Source: Micractinium sp. NFX-FRZ
Lineage: Eukaryota > Chlorophyta > Trebouxiophyceae > Chlorellales > Chlorellaceae
Direction of reading: 5' to 3'
Assembly: GCA_029339195.1 (NCBI GenBank)
Contig: JAPTJF010000060.1
Span: 62,001-126,000, forward strand
DNA: 64,000 nucleotides
Shown here in pieces: positions 45,801 to 55,159 of this stretch. The position numbers were made by a program, and so were the translations under genes. The notes beneath the pieces are model-generated. The model was given only the letters and a program-made list of their open reading frames with translations, was not told the DNA's origin and ran no database searches. The stretch's first letter is position 1; each line of letters opens with the position of its first letter.

Positions 45801-48800
45801 CAAGCTCGGCAGCCTGTGGCGGTCGGCAAGCTAAGCCCTGACGCAGCCACACCTTGCACACCCACTGGGCCAGCTGTTCCCTTTGGGAGCACGCCTTGGC
45901 ATGAATTCGAATTCTCTACTAGACCACTAGTAGTGGTTGGCACGCCCCTTGAGCTTGCAGGGCCTGAGCCACAGGGCACGCGTGCACGTGAAGGAGGGGT
46001 GCAGCCTGATTGGCGTGCTGGACGAGTGCTCGGTGCCAGCGCTGCAGGAGGATGAGGCAAGTCGGGGGCAGGACGGGCCGCCTTTGCATGCCTCGCTTGG
46101 CCAGCTGTATGCTTGCTGACAGATCCCAACCGTGCTCTGCCATCGCTGCACTCGTCTGCCATGCCACGCCATGCCGCGCTCGGCCAGCACTACTGTGCAG
46201 TACTGTCCAGTGCAATACTTCACACGACATGACTGCACAGTCATGTCACGCTGCGCCTCCCCTGACACACCAGAACGGTCTGTGCTGTGCATGCTGTGGC
46301 ACGCCATCCTGTTGTGCTGCTTCTGCCTGCAGGAGCATGCTCAGTTCCAGGACCTGGAAACCCTTTCGTGGACCTGCCATGCTGTGCATGCTGTGGTGTG
46401 TCATGCCGTGCTGCCCTGCAGGTGTTTGTGCAGTTCACCAACCCGGAGACCCGCGTGCTGCGCGTGCTGAGCGGCACCGTTCTGGTCACCAAGAACCCAT
46501 GCTTTCATGTGGGGGATGTGCGAGCGCTGCGGGTGCGGCCAGGCAGAGGCCCGCCAATGTGGGGTGCTTTGAGACTGACCGTCTTGGGCATCTACTTGGA
46601 GCATTGCTGCACCTCCCTTGCCTGCCTGTTGCGTTGATCAGCACATGTGTCGATGCACGCAGAGGGCAGGCAAGGGAGGGCCATGCGGCTGCATACTGTG
46701 CGACCGGGGCAGGCAGCATGCATGTCACATTTGTACTTGCTGGGGCTTGGGCACTGACCGTACAGGTCGTCCCTGCTGCGCCTGACCTGCAGGCGGTGGA
46801 CTGGCCGCAGCTTCGCCACCATCGTGACGTGATCGTCTTCCCCCGCCTGGGCGCCCGCCCCCTGCCCAACCAGGTGCCCTGGGGCGCGCCATGCTTGAGC
46901 ACGGTGCCACGCTCCTTCACCCTGCTTCACCCTCTGTCAACTGCCCCACCAGCTTGTGCCGAGGCTGCGGCGCCACAGCTGGCGTCGCCCATGTGACCCA
47001 CCAGCTTGTGCTGTCTGCCCGCTATCTATCTTTGGATGGTCGACTTCCCCATTCAAAGAGAACCAATGGCATTGATATAACTGTTGTCGTTCGTGACTGC
47101 AGATGGCTGGGTCCGACCTGGATGGAGACATCTACTTCATCACCTGGGATCCCCGCCTGCTGCCGCCCCGCGACAAGTGGAACCGGCCGGCCATGGACTA
47201 CAGCGCTGTGACGCCAGTGGAGGTGGAGCAGGTGGGTGCCAGTGGCAGTGGCTGGGAGGGCAGGCGGAGGCAAGAAGACGGGCAGATTGGCACGGGCAGG
47301 CAGGCAGGCAGGCAGGTAGGCGGAGCAGAATGCAAGGCCCGGTTGCAGCCAGTACAGCAGGTGACCTGCCCTCTGCATTAGCCACCCGCTTTACACCGCC
47401 CTCCACCCCTCCCTGCTGAGGCATACACACGCACACCCACACACCCACACATAACATGCCGTGCCCACCGCCGGCCCTTCAGGTCGGCATCGATGACGTG
47501 GCAGACTTTTTTGTGCACCACGCCATGAACGACAACCTGGGGCAGATTGCCAACGCATGGGTGGCACACGCAGACATGAGCACGATGGTGGGTCACAAGG
47601 GCTGGCAGAGGTGCAAGTGGGTGCTTTCCGAAATGCAAGGTTTGTGCGCAGATCGCAGCGGCACGGGGTCCTCATATCAACAGCTCCCGGCAGGATGGCT
47701 CAAGCGAGGTCCTGTCTCTCGCTTCACCCTCCATCCATCGATTGGTTCATTTGCAGGGCGCCGACTGCAGCGAGTGCCGCCAGCTGGCAGAGCTGCACAG
47801 CCAAGCGGTCGACTTTGCAAAGCACGGGCCCCCCGCTGTCATGCCACCAGAGCTGCGGCCCAGGTGAGCGGGCAGACATCTTGCTGTGGGAAGAGGGCTG
47901 CGTCCTATGCGCATCTGGCTCCATCTGGTGCTGCCCTGCAAGCACACCTTGCCCAGTGGGGCCTTCATTCGCGAAACCTGTGCGCCAGCCCCCTGCCTCC
48001 CTGACTGTGCCTCCTCCTTCCGCAGGGAGTATCCCGACTTCATGGGCAAGCGGGACAAGTCCAACTACGAATCTCAAAAGGTGTGCACCCCAAGCACCAC
48101 TGCAGCCAGCCGACCGGGCAGACATGCACACACCGTGCGCACCACGTGACGTGGCCCAACACAGCACACCTGGGACGACTGCGGTGCCGGTGTCAGCTGC
48201 AGGGCAGGGCTCATGTCTTGATGGCTGGTCGGCTGGGTGGGCAACTCTGTATAGTTGCCTTGAAGGTGGCTTGCGTCTCTGCCGTTGCGCGGACCGCCAG
48301 CCCCGCCTGCCAGATTCGGCCATCTGCCCGTTAGCCTGCCCCCCAAACTGAATGCCCACCCCTACCACCCGCCCCACCAGCAGGTGCTGGGCGTGATGTT
48401 CCGAGAGGTGCAGCAGGCAGCCAAGGAGGCCAAGAAGGCGGTGAAGCAGCTGGCATACGGCAGCGGAGGGGGCACTAGCAGCGGCGGCAGGGGCGGTGGC
48501 GCCGGCGGCGGCAGGGGCAGCGGCCGTGGGCGTCAGGGCGGCCCGGCAGAGCCTGGACAGGAGGCGGACAGCGCGCGGTACCAATACCCTGGCTTCTGGG
48601 GAGAGGTGGAAGCAGCACTGGTGAGTGGGCTGGGGGGTGAGTGGCGGGGGCATGGAAAGGATGTCTGGCTGTGCATGTGAGGAGAGCATTACGTCGCGTC
48701 CACCCGTACACGTGCCTGCCGCCTCAACCCTGCTGCCCCCAGCTGCTAACAACACAGTCTGACAGGCCCGAACTGATTGAAGGAAGCGATGGGCTAGACC

Positions 48801-49817
48801 TACCCATTTGGTACACCTGATCCACCACACCCCGCCCTCCCCCTGCAATGCGGTGCAGTCTGTCAAGGCTGACTACGACGCCCGCCAGGCCCAGGCCATG
48901 AACCAGTTTGGGCTGGGCACGGAGGCGGAGCTGCACTCTGGGTGCGTGGTGAAGCTCAGCAAGTACTGCAAGCGGCGGGACAGGTTCGACCTCAGGCAGC
49001 AGGTGACTGCCGGAAGGGGAGTGTGGCCGGGCAGGTTGGTTCGAAGAGTGAGATGTGGGACTGAGCTAACAAACCCAATCCAATTGCCCTGCTGCCATTG
49101 CTCCGCTGCTATCCAAGTGCACTGTACTACATCACGATTTTGTTCATGATGATGATCATCCACCCTTCCGTCCCCTCAGCCACAACCGCCCTAAGGCCTT
49201 ACCTGCCACCCCTCCAGATCAGCGAGGCGGTGCGGCAGCTGCGGCGCGAGTTCCGAGACGAATTCGAGGCCGACTTGCCTGCGGACGGGCCAGCTCAGCA
49301 GCAGCCGGCACCAGCTGGCGTGCCGCCAGGCGGGGCAGCGGCTCAGGCTGGGGAGGAGCGGCAGGTGCCCGCGCAGGTGGAACGCCTGCGAACCGCACTC
49401 CAGCGCGCCTCTGGTGCGTGGGGCATGCTTTTCATGTGGCAGAGCGTGGCGGGATGCACCTCACCGGAAGCCACGTTGGGCTGCATGGCATGCAGCCTCA
49501 ATGTTCTGCATTGTTCTGCGGATCTGTGGGCAGACCCGAGGTGTGGCTGGGGATGTGCACATGAATGTGTTGCGTCCCCTGCTTGGCCCCACTCTTGCTG
49601 CCCGCCCCCACCACGTGTGCCTGCAGCCTGGCACTACGTGACGTACAGCGCTGCCTCTCTGGACCACAGCACGCACAGCAGCGGCAGCACCAGCGGCAGC
49701 AGCGGTGGGCGGGGCGTGCCGCGCTTCTATAGCTTTGCCTGGCTGGTTGCCGACTGGCTGGCTGAGGTGTACCACAGCACGAATGCATGCATGTACCAGC
49801 AGCATGGGCCCGGGTAG
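39865..49817 (+). CDS. Eukaryotic RNA-dependent RNA polymerase (RDR1/2/6 type)
   Basis: Makes double-stranded RNA from single-stranded templates for RNA silencing. 30 exons, about 1328 aa. Exon starts: 39865, 40172, 40754, 41019, 41305, 41640, 42032, 42383, 42631, 42972, 43368, 43607, 43855, 44206, 44415, 44761, 45013, 45333, 45596, 45961, 46422, 46793, 47103, 47483, 47757, 48026, 48384, 48859, 49218, 49627. N-terminal RRM-like region (exon 2), then LLPLRQPPKLF, the RdRP domain from VTPTRI and NRVLRRY, FLAFSSSQLR, AKYAARMGQCFSST, PSAYQIRTSGCKG and FVQFTNPE, with the catalytic loop GSDLDGD (Asp 946, 948, 950 in this model). The C-terminus reads WHYVTYSAAS, then FYSFAWLVADWLAEV. A Gly/Arg-rich insert sits in exon 27. 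Four introns need GC donors (43087, 43683, 45099, 46057). The first exon is the least certain. Confidence 0.92.
46321..46460 (+). repeat. Intronic copy of an RDR acceptor and exon start
   Basis: The acceptor and start of exon 21 (CTGCAG, then VFVQFTNPETRV) is preceded at 46321-46370 by a decayed copy (CTGCAG, then EHAQFQDLETLS). A CATGCTGTGG block occurs before both. Confidence 0.6.
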
Positions 49818-50208
49818 CAACCGGGGCAGCAGCAGCAGCAGACTGAGCTGCGGCAGCAGCAGCAGGGCCAGCGGCAGCAGAAAATGGGGCAACGGCGGCA
49901 GCAGCAGGGGCAACAGCAGCTGCAGGAGTCGCCGGCCGGGGCATGCAGCTGGCAGTAGCACAACGGTTTGCCAAGAGCCAGCTCGGCACAACATGCAGTG
50001 CTGGTTGACCATTGGTGCAGCAGGCGGGCCAGGGGCGCTGCTGTGCCCGCTTGCTTGCGCGCTTGCATTGAATCTTGTTGAATCACAGGCGGCCCGGAGC
50101 TCCTTTCGTGAAACGGCTCGCCCAAATGTCAAGTCATAAAACTGACGTCATACAAAAAGTTATGGGGAGAGCGAACCACACAGAACACGTGATGCAGCCG
50201 CCTGGCTT
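49818..50208. other. Convergent 3' region between RDR and SET gene 1
   Basis: Both genes end here. It begins with an imperfect CAG-rich stretch (49826-49925) just past the RDR stop codon, probably RDR 3' untranslated sequence. No gene is visible. Confidence 0.55.
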
Positions 50209-53200
50209 CTAGCCCGCCTTGCTGAGCCGCTTCCTAGACTTGCTGATTGCCCGCTCCAGCAGCCGCTTCTTCTCGAGCCGGAACTCGGCGGCCGCCCGCT
50301 GACATGGCGCCATCAGGTGCGGAGTCTGCAGAGAGGTAGGGGGGTGCAAGCAGTGGGTAGGGCAGCATGATATGTGAGGTGGGATGGGGTGGGATGGGGT
50401 GGGGTGGGGGGACAGCAATAGATGCGGGTGCGCAGGCGTGGTGGCATCAAGGCGTGGCGTCCACAGCCCAGGCCGATTGCACGCCTGCCCACCCACGCGC
50501 TGCTGCCTCCCACCAGTGCACCACAGCCGACCTGCAGTGACCGCTCGTCATCCGCATCACTGCCGGGCTTGCTGGCCAGCTTCCCCTCAGCAGCCTGCGT
50601 CACCGCACCGACCACAACGTCATGCACCCAGGCACCTGCTGCTAGTGCCGGCCACCCCACCCGCCACTGCTGCCTCCTTCCCACACAGCGCAGCGCAGCC
50701 CTCTCCCACCTGCAGCAACCGCTCGTCATCAGCTGCACTTGTTGGCTTGCTTGCCAGCTCCGCCTCTGCAGCCTCCATCAGCGCCCGCCGCAACTTTGTG
50801 TCGTCCACGCTGCTGCCTCCCAGGGCTGCCCGCGCTGCTGCCTGGCACTCTGCCGTGAAGCTGCCCTTGGCGTTCACAATGAGCTGCGGAGGGCAGGGCA
50901 GGGAGAAGCGGGAGTGAGGGAAGGGCAGCAGGCACTGGCTGCGGGCACCCTGCTGCGACTCTGCGCTTGGCGCTCACACTCCAGCGCCCGCGGGCACAGG
51001 AGAAGGGAGGTGACGATGATTTGGTTGTACAGAAGGCTGCAAACTAGGGCGTGCGGACGCAGGCAGGCTAGGCGGCTTGCAGGCACTCTCATACGCAGCA
51101 GGAGCTGGGCCTCTGCTGAGCACCATTTTGGTTGCAGCACAACTAACCATACCACCCTGGGCCACGCACAACCACCCGTGCGCCACCTTGGCCCGCGCAC
51201 AGCCGCCCACACCCCGCTCCACTCCATGCACACCCGCCCATATCCCGGTGCAGCCCGCTGCGCACAACTTCAAACCACACCCCCGCCCTGCCCCCAGCCA
51301 TGCATCCCCAGCCCACCTGCAAGGGCGCCCCTCCCAGCTGCGCCTGCCACACGTAGACGTCGTTTGGGTTGCCCAGCTCTGTGAAGGCGTAATACTGCAG
51401 CAGCGAACCGTTGCTCTGGGCTCCATACGAGATGAAGACCTGGAGGGGGGTGGGGTAGGGGAGGTGACGCGGTAGGTGGGTTGGAAGGAGGCCACGTTGG
51501 ATGGGGCAAGGGAGCTGCTCTGGGCACCGCACGAAACTGCAGACACCTCAGGGTGAGAGAAATGTGTGGATTGGGACCGGCATGCGCAAGCTGATCCACA
51601 CATGCCCTACCCGGCTGTGCAGTCCACCTGCCTGCCCACGAATGCTCACACACACGCACCTGTTGCCCCTTCTTGTAGTCTGACTTGGTGGAGAGCACGA
51701 AAGTGTCCCTGAAATACTCGTAAGCCACCTCTGACTGCACCAGGTAAAGAAGGGAGTATTGGGGCAGGGGAGACGATGTTGAGGGGGGAGGGCGGCTGGG
51801 CAGGGCCAGGAGTGAGGATACGTAAGAAAAATGGGAGCGCAGAGCAGGGCGCAGCGGTGGGCTGTGTGGGCACGGCGTGGGGCCTGCTGCCATCTAGCAA
51901 CGCTTAACGAAACATCAGCTCAGCTGCCTTGCCGGTTTGTGGCAGGACAGCTGGCGGTCCAGGCAATGCCCAGCTGTGCTGGCTAGACCAAGCCAAGTTG
52001 TGCAAAACATGTCCTGGCCAGGTCAGGCCAGGCAAGGCCCCTGACACACCACCCGCACTGAAGCCTCCACCACCACCCCGCCACCCCGCCAGTTCACACC
52101 CCTGCCACGTTTGCACAAACCTCCCTGTCCGCCTCACCTCCACAACGCTGGAGTGGTTGAGTGCGTCCACAACAGGGCACAGCGCATACCATTTGAGCTT
52201 CTTGCTGCAGGCAGGGGCCGGGGCATGGCAACGGTGAGGCGGGGCGGTTCACAGGCTGGATTGATGTGGAGGCAGGGCAGGGGCAGGCGCGGGCAGGGGC
52301 AGGCGGGAGCGGTGCACGGGCTGGATTGGTGTGCAGGCCAGCCCAAATGAAGGGAGGGCACCGTGTGGCACTTTGCCGAGCCATGGGGCTGCTCGGTGGC
52401 AGTGGGAGCAGCGCCCACTGATGCAAGGCACAGGGCAAAGTAGTTCGGCCCCTCACGACTGGAGCAGGTGACAGCTGGTGTTGATGAGCTGGAGCAAGGC
52501 GAAGCAGACACAACAGATCATGACAAGCCGCAGGAGTGAGGCAACTGGCTTTCCACCACTCACGAGATGAGCAGGTGACAGCTGGTGTTGACGAGCTGGA
52601 GCAAGGCGAAGCAGACACAGCGTGCCACAGCAACGGGCAGGAGCAGGGCAACAGCCCTTCCCACTCACGAGATGAGGCCACACATTTTGTTCAACACCAA
52701 GACAGATACGAAGCACACACACGGCAAGGAGCAGGAGTGACTTTGCTACACTGTTGAACAGCCTTTGCCCACTCACGAGATGAGGAGGTCGTAGATGATG
52801 TTGAACACCAGGACGGAGATGAAGCCGTTGAGCGCCTGCTCCAGCGGCAGCTGCTGCCACACCGCGTAGCCGCCGCCCGCCGCCAGCAGCAGGCCCAGCG
52901 TGCGAGCCTTCTCCCCCACTGCAGGAGGGGGAAAGAGCAGAGGGCGAGGCAGTTGGTGCATGGTGAGCGGCGTGCAGCACAGGGGTGCGGCCACAAGTGC
53001 CATAGCTAATTTTGCGGGGGCTGGCTTGCAGGTGCTGGGCCACCTGGGCAACGCACTTCGCTGAGCACCCGCCTAACACTCTGTCTTTGCAGCTGCCTGC
53101 CTGCCCTGCCTGCCTTACAGTGCCCGCCCTCCTGCCCACACGCCCCGACTGACTGCCGCTCCCCAACCCCCCAGGGCCCCCAACGCAAGCAAGCAAGCAG

Positions 53201-54755
53201 CCCCTTCCCAGCTCGCCCCACCTGAGCTGCCTGTGTAGGGCCCGCTGAACGCGCGGCTGCGCACGTTTTCGAGAGCCCAAAGGAACTCCTCCCAGCTGGC
53301 CGCCTGCCCCGCCGCCTGCTGTACCGCCTTGCAAAAGTTGTCGTACTGCTGCCGCCACGCCGCCTGCTGCTGCCGGATCTGCGGGGCAGGGCAGTACACG
53401 GCATCTCGTTGTACGAGTGAACGTGCGCCATACCGCATGAACACTGTTACAGTACAGTACTGCATGAAGGCACCGCAGCTCCAGCGGCACAGCCCCACCC
53501 CCTGCCATTGCCAGCTCATCAAAGCCCCTCCCAGCACCATCAAGCTAGCTGCTGTGATTAATAAACACAACACTTGCCTTGTTGATGGCGTGAGCGTCCT
53601 GCAGCAGCACAGCCCCCCCCCCTCCCATTGCCAGCGCATCAAAGATCCTCCCCAGCACCATCAAAGTGTCCGTGTACACCCGACTTGCCTCGTTGATGGC
53701 GTGAGCGTACTGCAGCTCTTGTAGCTCCGCCTCCCCCCAGCGCACGGGCGTGTCAATGCTGGTGGGCAGCTGCTCGATGTAGCCCCACACCGCGCTGCCG
53801 CGCCCCTTGCGCCGCTCCCACAGCAGCAGCACCGCCATCTTCACAAACCAGGGGGCCTCCTTGTAGAAGGCTGCACGTGCATATGGTAAAGGAAGAAAGG
53901 TTATGAGGAGGGGTGCCGGCAGCACCACAAACCAGGGAGGGCTCCTTGCAGAAGGCTGCAGGTGCATTACGGAGGGGAAGAAAGCATGCGTGCTTGCGAG
54001 GTGGCGGCATTATTACAAACCAGGGCGGGGCCTCCTTGTGGACGGCTGGAGAGGGAGTGCAGGGGAGGGGAGAGGGACGGCCAGGCGTGCAGAAGGAGGA
54101 CACAGCGCCGCCACACATCCTGGTGACGCGGTGTGCTCTTCACTGATGTGCACACCATCCAATCACAACTGCCCCTGTTCCCAACAAAAACCTCACCCTC
54201 CCACCTGCATCCACAAAGTCGGGGCAGGGGCAGCGCTCGTTGGGTGCCACCACCAGCGCCGCTCCCCTGGGCACCGTCACAAACACCTCATCGGCAGCAA
54301 TGTCCTCCACTGCCTGGCCGCCGCGCAGCTCCCCAAAGTAAGCCTGGGTCAGCTTGGGCGACAGGATGCCTGCAGGGGCAGGTGGGCAGCATGCCACGGT
54401 CGCTACAGTGGGGCCGAGCTTGGGAGGGAGGGAGATGCGGGTGGTGCCAGAGCAAAAGCCGGGTTGCAGCAAGCAGCGCAAACATGGTATTTGCTTCAGA
54501 GAGTACGGACGCACCCGAATGCTGGGCCCATGCCAGGTAGTCTTTGGTGACGGCGGCCTCACGGGCTGGTGCGGCGCCCGGCTGCGCGGAGCTGGCAGCT
54601 GCGGTGGCGGCGGAGCGGCGGCAGCGGGGGACGCAGTGCTGCGGCTGGTGCCGCAGGCTTCTGTGCAATTGTCTCGCACTGCTGGTGACGGGCATGGGCC
54701 GGTGCGAGGCAGTGGCGCCCCTGCAAGCTGCCGCTGTGTCGGCGGAAAACAGCAT
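50209..54755 (-). CDS. SET-domain protein of the Rubisco methyltransferase group, with hydrophobic insert
   Basis: Probable plastid protein lysine methyltransferase. Ten exons, 480 aa: 54755-54515, 54369-54205, 53870-53689, 53378-53222, 52918-52777, 52204-52138, 51734-51660, 51439-51317, 50883-50710, 50325-50209. The N-terminus is a basic, Ala/Ser-rich transit-like region. SET signals: PRGAALVV, RSRAFSGPYTG, YALCPVVDALNHSSVVE and VFISYGAQSNGSLLQYYAF, then NPNDVY. The C-terminal helical part ends in a Lys/Arg-rich tail and fits the Rubisco-substrate-binding domain. Exon 5 inserts about 40 mostly hydrophobic residues (LGLLLAAGGGYAVW; FISVLVFNIIYDLLI) into the SET domain, suggesting membrane association. 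The exon 3 donor is GC (GCAAGT). The start could also be the ATG at 54695. The substrate cannot be told from sequence. Confidence 0.8.
50532..50720. repeat. Intronic copy of a SET gene 1 exon end
   Basis: The last intron holds a minus-strand copy of the previous exon's end: EGKLASKPGSDADDERSLQ before a GT donor at 50539, against EAELASKPTSAADDERLLQ in the exon. It stays coding-like, but its acceptor is out of phase. Confidence 0.7.
52453..52830. repeat. Four tandem copies of an exon end and donor in SET gene 1
   Basis: The functional exon end (FNIIYDLLIS, donor GTGAGTG at 52776) is followed in the intron by copies near 52672, 52564 and 52453. Each keeps CTCACGA.(A)TGAG or CTCACGACTGGAG, the reverse complement of the splice junction, in units of about 105-112 bases. 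The two most distal copies are most similar to each other (GGTGACAGCTGGTGTTGA). Confidence 0.85.
53560..53720. repeat. Duplicated exon end with a GC donor in SET gene 1
   Basis: The exon end coding AHAINE with donor GCAAGT (53689/53688) recurs at about 53575-53610 as AHAINK with donor GCAAGT. The GC dinucleotide is kept in both. Confidence 0.75.
53840..54055. repeat. Three copies of an acceptor and exon start in SET gene 1
   Basis: The exon start coding FYKEAPWFV after GTGCAG (53870) has upstream intronic copies at about 53925-53962 (AFCKEPSLVC) and 54010-54045 (AVHKEAPPWFV). The shared plus-strand core is CACAAACCAGGG or TACAAACCAGGG, then GGCTCCTTG or GCCTCCTTG. Confidence 0.8.
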
Positions 54756-55159
54756 GTTTCGTGTGAGGCTGTCGGCTCTTCTGGAGCTTCGGCTGGCCTC
54801 CCGTGGTTGATGCACCGTGCCAGCAACACGAAAGGGCCACCCAGTCAGCGACAATCCGTGACCCCTGACCCCTGGCCCAATCCATGCTGGCCGACAGGGT
54901 GTCCATTTTCGTCATCGGACAGCGGCATTGCGCCATCGGAGGCACTTTTAGTTTGCGAGCAGAGTGCAAGCGTAGGGCGAGCTTGTTTGCAGCTGCACCT
55001 TCGCTGCACGCTTTGGCCTCCTTGCGGCCCTCGCTAGCAATTTCTGGCAGCCCGATACATTTGAGAAGGGCCCTTGGAGCCTGACGGCACGCCGGCAAAG
55101 GGTCTTCCACACTCAGCCTGTCTTATCGATCGACTTGCGGCTGCGGAACCTCGGCAGCT
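54756..55159. promoter_or_regulatory. Divergent promoter between SET gene 1 and KAS I
   Basis: 404 bases separate the start codons of two genes transcribed away from each other, both with plastid-like N-termini. It must contain both promoters and leaders. No TATA box is convincing. The head-to-head arrangement allows shared regulation, which is inference. Confidence 0.5.

Noticed and set aside
46331..46370. Extra RDR exon coding EHAQFQDLETLS
   Set aside because: It is a decayed duplicate of the next exon's start. Joining exon 20 directly to VFVQFTNPE fits the RdRP family better.
47724..48866. Minus-strand open frame of 380 codons within the RDR gene
   Set aside because: The plus strand here has four RDR exons with conserved motifs and correct phase. 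The minus frame has no protein-like features.
50539..50645. Additional coding exon in SET gene 1
   Set aside because: The open copy of the previous exon's end has an acceptor in the wrong phase for the flanking exons.
50422..51384. Plus-strand open frame of 320 codons opposite SET gene 1
   Set aside because: It is antisense to SET exons with clear motifs, and its composition is Ser/Pro/Ala shadow sequence.
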